Shown here: piece by piece, positions 1 to 10,243 of the stretch
How the letters are laid out: each line of letters opens with the position of its first letter
How positions within the stretch are numbered: the first letter of the stretch is position 1
Assembly (NCBI GenBank): GCA_003013855.2
Contig: ML058465.1
Location: 62,001 to 126,000 of the forward strand
DNA length: 64,000 nt
Source of the DNA: Liriodendron chinense
Lineage: Eukaryota > Streptophyta > Magnoliopsida > Magnoliales > Magnoliaceae
Direction of reading: 5' to 3'
Position numbers and translations under genes: made by a program
The notes under the pieces: generated by a model
Databases searched by the model: none
What the model was told of the DNA's origin: nothing
The model's input: only the letters and a program-made list of their open reading frames with translations

Positions 1-186
1 TGGTCATACAAGGAAGAATCCTGTCACCATTTTCAACCCGCAGTTACAGCCATCCAGAAGCTCACTAGCTAGTGGTCCTTATGGGGAGGGCCCCAGAGAC
101 CTCCATCACCAGCCAAGTCACATACCATCCACCCACCTTCATATAGGAAGGATGTTCCTCCCTGTTCTCCATGACACACAGATCAG

Positions 187-661
187 ATGTGTCTAGCCAG
201 ATCCCCAGGCAAGTTTTCCAGCACAGCCACCTCTGACACTCCAAGGGGCACTTCCAACCCCTCCATCAAGCCCTACGAATCCCATCACTCACTTTCCACC
301 ACCTCTAGCATCTCAACTCCCTCTAGTTCTCCAAGGAAGGGTGGAGCCAGTCTTAAACAACAAGGCGGTCCCGTGGCATTACCTAGAATGCTCTGAGGTG
401 GGACATATGCAACCAAACGGGAGGTGCTTCCGAAGAGAAGTAATCAGAGGAGACCCCAAGGGTCCTTTGACCTGGGCAACATCCAAGACTGATGCCACAT
501 ACGACATAACAACCCAACTCAAGTCCATCCTGGCACAGATATCCATTTGGGAGCTCCTCTGCACCTTGCAAGCACACCGAGAGATTTTCGTGAAAACCCT
601 AAACGATGCACACATCTATCAGGAAGCACCTCCTAAAATGGTCGCACACATAATAGGTTAG
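187..661 (+). pseudogene. Gag C-terminal / gag-protease linker remnant
   Basis: The open stretch 341-661 encodes a peptide containing a Y-D-I-T-T-Q-L-K and S-I-W-E-L-L pattern that usually lies just upstream of the protease in plant Tat elements. The sequence before it (187-340) is Ser/Pro/Thr-rich in one frame and could be the end of gag, but no CCHC zinc knuckle is visible. The next stop is at 659-661, and the frame resumes in the protease. Function is inferred from position and similarity to linker sequences; the start codon is not the native one. Confidence 0.5.
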
Positions 662-700
662 CTCCTCGCACCCCAAGCTATCACTTTTTCAGATGACGAG

Positions 701-1054
701 CTACCTCTAGAAGGACATGACCATGCAAGGTCAATAAACATAACCGTCTGTCACAAAGACTGCAGTATCCCACTTATGTTAATTGAGAATGGTTCAAGTT
801 TAAATGTTTGTCCACTTCGGACTGCCTTGTATTTAGGACTAGATCCATCTATGTTCAGGCCAAGTAATATGAACGTGAGAACATTTGACAACTCCTGCAG
901 ACAAGCTCAAGGAGAGGTTGACATTGAATTGCAGATCGGTTTAGACACATTGATCATTACTTTTCATGTCTTGGACATTCCATCTTCGTTCAACCTCCTC
1001 CTTAGGCGCCCCTGGCTACACAAGGTTGGGGTTGTACCATCCACTCTCCACTAG
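701..1054 (+). pseudogene. Retrotransposon aspartic protease, broken
   Basis: The stretch has the plant gypsy protease hallmarks: a flap-like L-I-x-N-G-S-S-L-N-V-C-P-L segment near 779-820 and an F-N-L-L-L-x-R-P-W-L segment near 987-1019. The catalytic D of the D-S/N-G motif reads as E (L-I-E-N-G-S), which should destroy activity since this family needs the aspartate. A stop at 1052-1054 cuts the frame right after the domain. In an intact element this enzyme would cleave the Gag-Pol polyprotein inside the virus-like particle. Confidence 0.75.
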
Positions 1055-2270
1055 AGAGTTAAGTACATTCTCGGGGACAAAGTGCTCTCCATCCTAGTAG
1101 ACCCTGAACAACTCTTCCCTGCAGAAACAAATCATTCACGGGAGTCCGATATCCTAGTCATTGACGTTTGGCACCCAGGGAGAGGCAATAGCTTTCAGTT
1201 TGAGGTAGTGAATCATGTACCAACTATTTGCCCTCCAGAATCAAGTAATGTCTTCACTCCAGCCGAACATCAAATCCTAAAATACCGGCTCGAACATCAA
1301 GATACAGCCAAGGTAATTGAGGTTCGAGAAAATGTAGGAAGGACAACATTGGGATATGAGTCTCCCCTATAGCAAGAACTAGAAAAGTCGAATCCTGAGA
1401 GAAGATGGAAAGGAGGAGAGATAGGTTGTCCCCTCCCTTTCACACCCATCCAATTCATCAGTGCCAGAGTCATCAATCCAGCTCAAAACTCAAATCACAG
1501 CCCACTTGGTCACAGTCATGTTTCCACCCTCGCAACGTCACCCAAGTAGCATCTGGGCAAGGGGCAAGAGTTGCCCCACCTTGATTGGACCACAACAGTG
1601 GTCCCACCAGAGCTACAATAGCCAGAAGAACTCCATGATTCCGGGAATGAAGCAGAAAGGTCTGATGAATCTGACACCGAGTCAGAACCCAGCCCCCGCT
1701 ACATCATGATGATCGGGCACGATAGAACAGGTCAGTCCACTATGCCCTCAAGCCTTGCCTCTCGAGGGGAGGGAGCACAAGGCTCCCATTGGTTCACCAC
1801 CCCCATAATGGTTGAAGCAGCAGGCCAAACATCTCAAAATGTCGGTTTAAAAAAATGCCCATGTAAATAGCCATTGAAACCTGAGCAAGGCCGAGAAGAG
1901 CATTGGTTTGCGACACCCACTTGCTTAATGTTCAACAAATCCCAAATTAAAAAAAAATCTTCAAAAACAAAAAACAGCAGAAATTTTTCAAAAGTCGAAA
2001 ACAACAGAAAATCTTCAAGAACAAAAAACAACAAAAAAATCCAAAAAAGCCAAAAACATCAAAAAAATTTCAAAACATCAAAAAATAAAAAAGATTTTCA
2101 AAAACCAAATGTAATAAGGTGCCAGACTTATCTTAAGAGCTGCATGAAGATGAAGTCAACATCTATGACTTTCACATAGAGTTGGACTTCGAACTCATGG
2201 GTTTGGAAGAGGTCAAGGATGAGGGAAATGATGATCCGACTCCCGAACTTGAGGACATCCTCAATAAGTT
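1055..2270 (+). pseudogene. Protease-RT linker, degenerate, with lysine/A-rich insert
   Basis: This spacer between protease and RT stays mostly in the pol frame but carries stops at 1370, near 1567 and near 1868. Between about 1940 and 2110 it is dominated by runs of A (AAAAACA-like), giving a Lys/Asn/Ser-rich low-complexity peptide. At 2152-2270 an acidic stretch (D-E-G-N-D-D-P-T-P-E-L-E-D-I-L) lies in a different frame from the RT, so at least one indel lies near 2270. No catalytic role is expected; linkers of this type are variable in the Tat lineage. Confidence 0.5.
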
Positions 2271-2280
2271 TGATTAAAAA

Positions 2281-3230
2281 ACCAACGTTAACACTTGACG
2301 ATTTCGAAGTAGTTAATCTCGGAACTCCCAATGATCCTCGGGAAGTACGCATCAGAAAGACCTTGTCTCCTGACAATAGGCAAAAGATGATCAAGTTCTT
2401 GAAACCATGATTATCAAACTTTGCCTTTTCGTACAAAAACATGCCTGGGCTCGATGAAAACTTTGTCGTGCACCATTTACCTACCAATCTTGAAATCAAG
2501 TCGGTCAAACATAAGCTGAGAAGAATGCGACCTGAATAGATCCTGAAGATACGGGAAGAAGTAATCAAGCGGTACAACAGAGGCTTCCTGGTAGTATCCA
2601 ACTACCCAGAGTGGCTTACCAACATCATTCTCGTCCCTGAGAAAGATGGAAAGGTCCGGATGTGCATCGACTTCCGTGACCTCAACAAAGCCAGCCCAAA
2701 AGATGAATTTCCACTGCCCCACATCGACACCCTGGTCGACAACATGACATGACATAAAATCTTCTCTTTCATGGATGGCTTCTCTAGCTATAACCAAATC
2801 AAAATGGCCGAGGAAGACCATGAAAAGACATCTTTCATTACGCCGTGGGGGACCTTCTGCTACCAAGTTATGCCATTCGGGTTAAAGAACGTCGGAGCAA
2901 CATACCAGCGAGCCATGACTGCCCTGTTCCATGACATGATGAATAAGGAGCTTGAATTATATGTGGATGATATGATCATCAAGTCTCAAAGCATCGAAGG
3001 GCACTTCAAAGACCTCAAAAAACTCTTCGACCGAATGGAAAAATTCAAGCTCCGTCTCAACCTGCAGAAGTGCGTCTTCGGGGCAACCGGGGGCAAGTTA
3101 CTCGGTTTCATCGTCAGCGAAGATGGCATTCGAGTTGACGAATCAAAGACGAAAGCAATCCTCGAAATGCCACCTCTCAAAATTGAGAAAGAAATACGAG
3201 GTTTCTTAGGACGAATACAGTACATTAGTT
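2281..3230 (+). pseudogene. Reverse transcriptase domain (Tat lineage), with in-frame stops
   Basis: RT copies the element RNA into DNA. Conserved blocks are visible: W-L-T-N-I-I-L-V-P-E-K-D-G-K-V-R-M-C-I-D-F-R-D-L-N-K-A near 2610-2695, F-S-F-M-D-G-F-S-S-Y-N-Q-I near 2764-2800, and Y-V-D-D (catalytic aspartates) at 2960-2971. The reading frame is interrupted by TGA at 2408, TAG at 2537 and TGA near 2750; from 2771 on it is open through the rest of RT. The domain is otherwise full length and easily recognised, so inactivation is by point mutation rather than deletion. Confidence 0.85.
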
Positions 3231-3715
3231 GCTTCATCGCTCAACTCACACCCATATGTGAGCCTATATTTAAGCTGCTCCGCAAGAACACGCTGAAAGA
3301 ATGGAATAAGGACTTTCAAGAGGCCTTCGACAGAATAAAAAAGTACTTACTAAATCCACTAGTGCTAGTCCCGCCAGTACTTAGACGGCCATTGCTACTC
3401 TACATTTCAATAACCGCAGATGATATCGGATGCATCCTTGGCCAACATGATGACACAGGAAGAAGGAAGCAAGCGATTTACTATCTCAGCCACCAATTCA
3501 CGGAATATGAGTCTCGATATTCGCCAATTGAAAAAACATGTCTCGCCCTCATATGGGTCACTCAACATTTACGCCAATACATGATCGCTTATCCAATCCT
3601 CCTGCTCGCACAAATGGACTCGTTGAAGTACTTGTTCAAGAAACCGACTCTAGCTGGAAGAATTGCAAAGTGGCAATTGCTGCTTTCTGAATTTGACATC
3701 ACTTATGTTATGTAG
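3231..3715 (+). pseudogene. RNase H domain (first) of Tat pol
   Basis: This domain is continuous with the RT. It shows the gypsy RNase H pattern with A-I-Y-Y-L-S-H-Q-F-T near 3475-3505 and Y-S-P-I-E-K-T-C-L-A-L near 3519-3550, followed by a block at 3600-3715 that ends in E-F-D-I-T-Y-V-M. It would degrade the RNA strand of RNA-DNA hybrids. The frame ends at a TAG (3713-3715), after which the same frame continues into the second RNase H, so the stop looks like a single-base change. Confidence 0.8.
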
Positions 3716-4210
3716 AAAGCAATCAAGGGGCAAGCATTGGATGATCACCTCGTAACACACTCTTTGCTCGATTATCAGCCATTGAAGACATTCTTCCTTG
3801 ACGAGGACATCCTGTTCCTAGAGGGCGAAGAAGGGCCAGAAGCATATGAATGGACATTATACTTCGATGGAGCAGCCAATGCCAAAGGAAGTGAAGTAGG
3901 GGCAATACTCTACTCTCCAGATGACGTCCCAATTCCCATCTCAAGGAGATTGGCGTTCTAATGCACGAACAATATTGCTGAATACGAAGCATGTATTGCC
4001 GGTTTGAAAGAAGCAATCATCCTAGGAGTAAAGAAGCTGAGGGTCTTCGGCGACTCTCAACTCATCATTAATCAGACCAACGGTGACTAGAAGACGAAGG
4101 ATGAAAAAATGATTCCATACCACATTTATCTCAAAAATCTCGTTGAAGAATTTCACCAAGTCACCTTCAAATATATGTTGCATGCCAAGAATTAATTTGC
4201 GCACGCTCTG
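3716..4210 (+). pseudogene. Second (archaeal-type) RNase H of Tat pol
   Basis: Seen: Y-F-D-G-A-A-N near 3861-3881, A-E-Y-E-A-C-I-A-G-L near 3980-4010 and F-G-D-S-Q-L-I-I-N near 4047-4075 give the D-E-D set of a type I RNase H. The last acidic position reads F-A-H-A-L-A near 4195-4212, with His in place of the expected Asp. Stops lie at 3959, 4088 and 4193. Known: dual RNase H is a hallmark of the Tat clade of plant Ty3/gypsy elements, the second copy replacing the weakened first. Here both are disrupted by point mutations. Confidence 0.8.
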
Positions 4211-4225
4211 GCTATACTAGCGTCC

Positions 4226-5589
4226 ATGCTAGAAATGCCTAAAGGAGCAGCTCAATGGGAGCTCATAGTCGAGCTTCAGGAAGACCCAGCGTTCTACCTG
4301 CAGATTGAAGAAGTCGAAGCTATACCCGACGAGCAACCTTGGTACGATGATATCAAGAAATACCTGGAAGATCGTGTAAACCCGGAGAGTGCCACATCAA
4401 TGGATCGTCGCACGATTCAATGACTAGCCACACAATTCACTATTAATGGTGGTGTTCTATATAAACGGTCCTTTAACCAGGTCTTACTACGATGTGTGGA
4501 TGAGATAGAAGCTGAGAAAATCATGTCAGAAGTCCACGAAGGGATTTGCGGCCCACACATGAATGGACACATTATGGCCAAGAAGATCCTACGGCTAGGA
4601 TTCTATTGGCTGACGATGGAAACAGATTATTGCCAACACGTCAGGACGTGCTTCAAATGTCAAGAGTATGCGAACTGTATCCATGCACCTGCTTCTGAAT
4701 TATACAACCTGACGACACCATGGCCCTTCTCGATATGGGGAATCGACATCATTGGCAAAATCAACCCCAAAGCCTCCAACGGCCACGAGTACATCCTGGT
4801 GGCAGTTAATTACTTCACCAAGTGGGTGGAAGCCGCATCATACACCAACATAATGACTGCTCAAGTAACGCGGTTTTTGAAGAACAACATTATCAGTCGT
4901 TATGGAGTCCCACATGCCATCATAACAGATAATGAGACGCCCTTCATAAACTGAAAAGTGGATCAATTTCTCGAACAATTCAAAGTCAAGAGGCATCGAT
5001 TAAGCCCCTATCAACCACAGATGAATGGAGGGGTTGAGGCTACTAACAAGACGCTTCTTCGCATCCTCAAAAAGATGGTGAAAACATATCACAATTGGTC
5101 AGAGAAGCTTCCATACGCACTCTGGGCTTATCGAACATCCGTACGCACAGCGACAGGCGCCACTCCATATGAGCTTACATATGAAATGGAGGCTGTCTTA
5201 CTAGTCGAGATTGAAATTCCCTCGTTACGCATACTCTTGGAAAGCGAAGTTGAAGATGGAGAATGGTTACAAGCTCGCTACGACCAGTTACACTTAACAG
5301 ATGAAAAGCGCATGCGAGCATTATGTCATTCACAGACTTACCAGAAGAGGATTGCACGAGCGTATAACAAACGAGTCCTCACAAGAACATTCAGAGTAGG
5401 TGACATGGTAATGAAGAAGATCTTACTACTCACCTGCCCGATCCTATGGGCAAATTCAAGCCCACATGGGAAGGTCCGTTAGTCGTTCAAGAAGTACTCC
5501 CAGGAGGCGCACTTTGCCTCACCAGTATGGAGGGTGAAGATCTCCCTGAGCCTATCAACGTCGACCATGTCAAGGTACACCATGGGTAG
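4226..5589 (+). pseudogene. Integrase, Tat lineage, with stops and a C-terminal frameshift
   Basis: Integrase inserts the cDNA into host chromatin. The N-terminal HHCC zinc motif is visible (H-M-N-G-H ... C-F-K-C near 4555-4665). The catalytic core keeps all three acidic residues: D in W-G-I-D-I-I near 4737, D in I-I-T-D-N near 4927, and E in G-G-V-E-A-T-N near 5036. The frame has stops at 4421 and 4952 and changes frame near 5430-5446, after which the usual tail (P-T-W-E-G-P-L-V-V ... P-E-P-I-N-V-D-H-V-K) continues to TAG at 5587-5589. Confidence 0.85.
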
Positions 5590-5960
5590 ATGAAAGGCTA
5601 AAGGAATGCCAGTCGTCCGACGTAGGATCCCACATCTCCCTGTTTGTTTGCCCACAACAAAAACACATAAAAAAAAAAACCTATGTACAAAAATGAGTTA
5701 AACCGCCCAAATTCCGAAAAACAGTAAGGGCATATATAGAAAAAAAAAAGAAAAGAAAACACGAAAAAAAAAGAAAAAAAAAGAGAAAGAAAGAAAAACT
5801 GAGGGCAAACCCTATCAACCACTATCATCCCCGAAAAATACCAACCTTAGGCCACGCATCCTGAAGGCTCCCTCTACCCACGAAGCTACCAATAATAGGC
5901 AATGACGGGATTCTCAGCAAAAAAATAATAAAAAAAGTGTGTCCAAAGCAGAGAGGGCAA

Positions 5961-6180
5961 GGTGAAAACCCGCAAGGTCGCCTTGAGTAAAAACAACGGA
6001 TGCACAATGGACCTTGTGACAACCCGAAAGGGCGTCAGGGGCAAAAAGGCAAAGCTGCCAAGGGGCAGGCAAGAACAAATCCCCAGGACATGGTGAAAAC
6101 CTGAAAGGTCGCAATGGACAAAAATGATGGGCAAAAACCGGACATAGTGAAATTCTGCAAGGGCATTACGGGTAAAAATG
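5961..6180 (+). repeat. Four diverged repeats, GTGAAAACCCG-type units
   Basis: Units start near 5962, 6016, 6093 and 6147 (spacing 54, 77, 54 bp). Each reads roughly GTGAAAACCCGCAAGGTCGC followed by a spacer ending in G(G/A)GTAAAAA. They are too diverged to be recent duplications. They lie in the 3' UTR of the Tat element, 370 bp after the integrase stop. Confidence 0.6.
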
Positions 6181-7359
6181 GTGAATATAATAAAAAATAA
6201 AAAAAAAAGAAAAGAAAAGGGGGAATGCATGCAGGAGTAAGGGATCTCGACCTCAGGCATGAGTTCGTCTTTCAAAGGCAAGGTGTGAAAACAACGATGT
6301 TCGCAGAACTGAAAGTCTCTTCAAACTCAGAACAAGGTCTCTGAGGCGTATTTCTGATAAACTTCAAAACCCTCAGAAACCAGCTCGAAACTCGTCAAGT
6401 ACGAACAATGGAAAGGTAAGTGTCTGATCTTGTCATCGGACACCAAAATACAAACCATGCTCATAAAGATTAAGACTGGCACAAAAAAGTGTTTTACTTT
6501 CATTTTTTGCATTTCTGTGCGCGCACTTGTTTCCTTAAAAAAAAAAAAAAGAGGGTTGGGTACACATGTACATAAATAAACCACACCCCAGCATAAAGCA
6601 CACACCACAATTACCAAACTTTAATTAATTTGTGGGTGTTTCCCATGTGGGACTAATGGATCAAAGCTCTTGGAAAGATGGACCCCCAAACTGTCAGCTA
6701 ACCCCCTTGGCCTAGGCAACAACACGATCTTTCTTTCTTTCTCTCCCTCTTTTTACAGGTTCTCTCTATCCATTGAAAAATCATCCAACTCTCTCCAACA
6801 AAATTCTCCTCACGCATATGCTCCACGCTAAGGACCTTGTGTACCTAAACACCTCACCCTTCACGATCATCATAAGGCCCGCTAGGTTAGGTATCCGAAA
6901 AACTCATTATGAAAGTTCCGCTGTCCTGTTCGTGTTGAACGCACCGTGATAGACGACCTTGATTGGAAGTTGCTGTTGAAACCTACAGGCATTCTTTATT
7001 TCCTAGAAGTCATGAAGGGGATTAAGGCAACTGGGAGGTGAAGCGCACACTCATGGTATTATGAGTAGTATAAGACCCCAAACTGAATTGATCACAGGAA
7101 ATGTGAGGATGTGGTTCATCTTGTGGCCAAAGGAGTCTGTCGGATGATACGTCATCTATGTGCATTGCACCAAAGGAACAGGCAACTTTGTGGGTATGTT
7201 GACTGTAAACCCTCAATCAATTCATCCAAAGATGTAAAACTACGACACTTAATTATGTGTACTTGTCTTGCTCCCTGACATGAAACGAATTGGGTACCTT
7301 ATCTACAGCGAAAGTTGAGAGTGGATGGAAATTCCACGCTTCCCTTGTAAAGAACCTAA

Positions 7360-7800
7360 AAATGAGATGATAGACTGGATCACTAAAAAATCGTTCCATA
7401 AATTCGATCCTGACCATCCAAAGCTCTGATTGAGGCAATGTGATGTTGGATGATGGATCGGATCTGCCAAACCACATCGATCATCTTTGATCTTGATCAT
7501 CCAACTTCTGATCAGAATAAATTGGACATCGGATGATGGATCAGGTCCGTTCCATCTCATCACCATAATCCGATCTTGACCGTTCAAACCTTTGATTGAG
7601 GCGATTGAGCATTGGATGAATGATCAGATCCGATAAATCACATTAATCAACCTTGATCTTCACCGTCCAAATTTCAATAACATATTAGATGCCGAACGAC
7701 AGATCAAATCCATTTCATTTCATCAGTCAAATCTGATCTCGACCGTCCAAGGCTCTAATTGGGACAATTGGACGTTGGATGACGGATTGGATCCACCTAG
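7360..7800 (+). repeat. ~82-bp tandem repeat array in Tat 3' UTR
   Basis: The landmark GAYGTTGGATGATGGATC recurs at 7442, 7524, 7607, 7688 and 7770 (spacing 81-83 bp), with a further decayed unit near 7360. Each unit also contains a version of CTTGACCGTCCAAA about 30 bp before the landmark. Divergence between units is substantial, so the array is old. Confidence 0.75.
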
Positions 7801-8397
7801 GTCCTCATGCGAAAAAAAAAATAAATAAATAAATAAATCGTAGGTCAAAATAAAAACTGCCTGGTGACGCCCACCCGCGAGATCAGGCGAAAATTTCAAA
7901 ATAAATGGCTTAGAAAAAATCATTTAAAAAAAAATCTTGAAATCCAAAAAATCCCCAGCGGAGTTGTACTCTTCTAAAAAAAAATGTGTTTACAATAAAA
8001 CCCCATGAAACTATGTTTTACTGGTTGGGGATCTCTTGAAGAAAAACCCAAAGAATTGAAAAACTCTCAAAACTTTTAAAAAATCCTATGCGCACGACAC
8101 CCGAGGCACTGGGAGGTCTCCCATACCCTTCGGTGGGTGCCGACTTAACACCGATAATTGATTTTGGTTTTCTCCGACTTGTTGGTGTAGACACCCCACC
8201 TTCGGCTACAAATGTTGGTAGAGATAGCTGAATGAATGGAGGTCCATACCCCCAAATCCCATGTCCAAACCTAGCTAAACTCACCCTTGTAAGCCCCAAT
8301 CCATAGCCCAGCTCAAGATTGAACCTAGTCGACTCACCCCTAAACATCAGCCTGAAAAAACCCCCATAAAAAAAACCAGTCAGAAAATCCCAAAGAA

Positions 8398-8690
8398 GTC
8401 AAACTTGGTGAGTCAACCCGCTGAGTCAAATCACCAAGTCAACTCACTGGGTCAGTCCAGCCCCTGCACCCAGTGAACTCATCGTGTCAATCCATCTTTC
8501 AAACCCAGTCAACTCACCTGGTTCTGAGCCACAGCTTCGGAGTAGCTCCGAACCTCGAACCTCAGGCTTTTTAGCTTCAGGTTCGGGGGCTGTACGCTCC
8601 GAAGCTGGAGTAGCCCGTCCTTACGGACGGCCCCCAGGGGGCTACCCAAGCTTATTTACACAAGCTGCCACTGCTCGCAGCTATAAATAT
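8398..8690 (+). promoter_or_regulatory. U3 promoter region: GTCAA cluster, short inverted repeats, TATA box
   Basis: Six copies of GTCAA (W-box core TTGAC on the other strand) lie between 8398 and 8512. Two inverted repeats follow: TTCGGAG-TAG-CTCCGAA at 8536-8552 and CCGTCC-TTAC-GGACGG at 8615-8630. A TATA box (CTATAAATAT) is at 8681-8690. WRKY factors bind TTGAC in plants; binding here is inferred. Confidence 0.55.
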
Positions 8691-9508
8691 CCCCCCTCCT
8701 CTCTTGTTTCAGCATCCAGAGAAAAAATCCACTTCCCCTCTCTTCAGCTAGAGAGTTTAGAGTCCACCTCCACCCTCCTTAGCCCATTCCTTCACCAAGG
8801 AGAGCCCGAGTACGAAGAGTCTAGCCCTGGTCCAGCCCATCCTGACCTTGGTCCAAGTCTCCCAAGCTACTTAAGTCCCAATCTTAGCCACTCGAAGCAA
8901 ACCCTTGCGACACCTCCGTCCATCAAGCTACTCTTTTATTAGCATCATCTCATTTGTATCTAGCATAAGTGCAACATTTATTATTCTTCCAACCCCTCTG
9001 CTTATCATCTCACTGCAAGCACTTTAATTAATCAAATACACAGCATGCATCCCGCATAAAGCACCTGTCAGTTCGAGCGTATGCTCCGGGCTTGCCTGTT
9101 AATGGAAACCTGCCCATCAGAAACTCTTACTGTTCAGACCTACATTCATGCATCATATCATTCATGAGAATGTATGAGAATTAAATCAGACTTTCAAGTA
9201 TTAGTTCGATTCTATGAAGTAAAGACTGTACTTCGGTACTGGTAAAGTGGGTACCTAACACCTTCCCACCCTGTAACCATGATCCCTTACCTCGAATCTC
9301 TGACCGCATATCAAAAGGAGTCATTTTAGAGGAAGGAATCTTCGGATTCTCTTCTCTAACGTTTCTACGGGGTCTAGCCGACTGTAGATTCAAAGTAACT
9401 AGCTAATGACGACTCTAGTCTTATACGAACTCATCCAAACATATCCAGTTTAACACGACAACCGAAAAAGCCCTCGAGAACGAGGCGAGCTAGTGGCACA
9501 ATGGCAAT

Positions 9509-9551
9509 TCGCGCATTCCCCTTTTCGAAAGGGAGGGTCGGGAGCGCGAAA
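9509..9551 (+). other. Stem-loop near the LTR 3' end
   Basis: TTCGCGC near 9509 pairs with GCGCGAA near 9545, and inside it CCCTTT-TCG-AAAGGG forms a second stem. The position is just before the LTR end at 9566, so it would sit in the R/U5 part of the transcript. Confidence 0.5.
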
Positions 9552-9566
9552 AGGCGAGTGTCCACA

Positions 9567-10243
9567 GTTGGTATTCTCCGAGATCATAAGTGGAACATGG
9601 GACGACCGGCCTGAACTTTCAGTGTCACTCCGATTGTCTTAGAATGCGAATTGAATATGTCTGAGTTAGCGTAACCGCACTTCAAGTCGTGGAAAAGTCT
9701 GTTTCAACCATAATGCCAAAGTCGAAAAGTTAAATAGTGAAGAAATAACTTAGAGTGACTCCAGTCTGGGACACCTGTTAGCCTAACGCATTGTAATGCG
9801 GGAGATCCGTCAAGCCACGAAAAGTGCAAGCAACTGCCCATTACAATGATTAGTCTTACAGGCGATTCTAGGGATCGTACAACATCGATAACTACTCTTC
9901 CAGATCAAAGTGCATTAGGCGGATCCCCGTAAGGCTGCAAAAAGCACAGGGGCACTAACCACCCAAAATCCAGACTTGCAACCACCCTTAATGTAAATTA
10001 CCGATCACGACATGAAAATGTTGTGATTTGATGCCCCATAAAGCCACAAAATGCACAGGAACAAATCACAACATTTTCCTCAAATCTCAGGGGACACCTC
10101 AATTACTCCTTAACTAATCAAGTCTTTCAACAAGGGCACTCCAGTGGGAATAGATTAGACTACGTCTATATCTAACTTTGAAGGTGGGGTGTCCACTCGT
10201 TTTGGCATTCAGTTGCTCACAACCTCTATCAAAGAGGGGCATC
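9567..10243 (+). mobile_element. Internal remnant between two related LTRs, no coding capacity
   Basis: This stretch has no ORF of note. It ends with a polypurine tract (AAAGAGGGGC at 10231-10240) directly before an LTR starting at 10244, so its right part belongs to the element owning that LTR. The junction with the left LTR at 9566 may mark a deletion or recombination between two Tat-like elements. The region contains the three stem-loops at 9789-10078. Confidence 0.5.
9789..10078 (+). repeat. Three diverged repeats forming stem-loops with a conserved loop
   Basis: The loop motif TAAAGCCACAAAATGCACAGG (with variants) recurs with the conserved triplet before it at 9808, 9928 and 10038. Stem 1 pairs 9789-9798 with 9839-9848 (10 bp, perfect). 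Stem 3 pairs 10014-10030 with 10062-10078 (17 bp, perfect). The middle copy has only short pairing (TTAG/CTAA, CCCC/GGGG). Stem sequences differ between copies while the loop is kept. Confidence 0.7.

Larger units (their letters stand above)
5590..8185 (+). other. Long 3' untranslated region of the Tat element
   Basis: No supported gene lies between the integrase stop and the LTR. The stretch holds an A-rich tract (5665-5800), four diverged repeats (5961-6180), a poly-A/GAGGG tract at 6537-6559, and an array of ~82-bp repeats (7360-7800). The parts 6180-7360 and 7800-8185 show nothing beyond short low-complexity runs such as AAATAAAT at 7810-7838. Known: Tat elements have hypervariable 3' UTRs rich in tandem repeats, which matches this organisation. 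Confidence 0.6.
1..9566 (+). mobile_element. Ty3/gypsy LTR retrotransposon, Tat lineage, 5' end outside window, degenerate
   Basis: Seen: domains run in the order protease, reverse transcriptase, RNase H, a second RNase H, integrase, then a 2.6 kb non-coding region and an LTR. Known: a second, archaeal-type RNase H after the first, and a long 3' UTR with tandem repeats, mark the Tat/Ogre/Retand lineage. Nearly all coding blocks share one reading frame (341-1372 and 2219-5482), broken by about a dozen stops and frame changes near 2110-2270 and 5430-5446. It is therefore an old, non-autonomous copy. The end at 9566 is set by the TGTAGACACC...TGTCCACA ends of the LTR; no target-site duplication can be tested because the 5' end is missing. 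Confidence 0.8.
8186..9566 (+). repeat. LTR of the Tat element (probable 3' LTR)
   Basis: The segment begins TGTAGACACCCCACC and ends AGTGTCCACA. Its start is shared with the other LTR at 10244. It contains a TATA box at 8682-8689 and the region GGTACTGGTAAAGTGGGTACC (9235-9255) followed by CCTAACACCTTCCCACC, typical of the transcribed part of Tat LTRs. Length is 1381 bp. No clear polypurine tract precedes it, so its pairing with the pol at 2281-5589 rests on orientation and order only. ORFs inside it have no recognisable product. Confidence 0.65.

Noticed and set aside
2128..2601. A 157-codon frame on the minus strand
   Set aside because: Antisense shadow of the RT coding region.
6537..6660. 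AAAAAAAGAGGGTTGGG as polypurine tract with an LTR starting near 6559
   Set aside because: No TG...CA segment after it matches another LTR, and the ~82-bp repeats and the LTR at 8186 lie further on; kept only as a 3' UTR feature.
8484..8942. A 152-codon frame on + in the Tat LTR
   Set aside because: It spans the TATA box and has no known domain; chance frame in U3/R.
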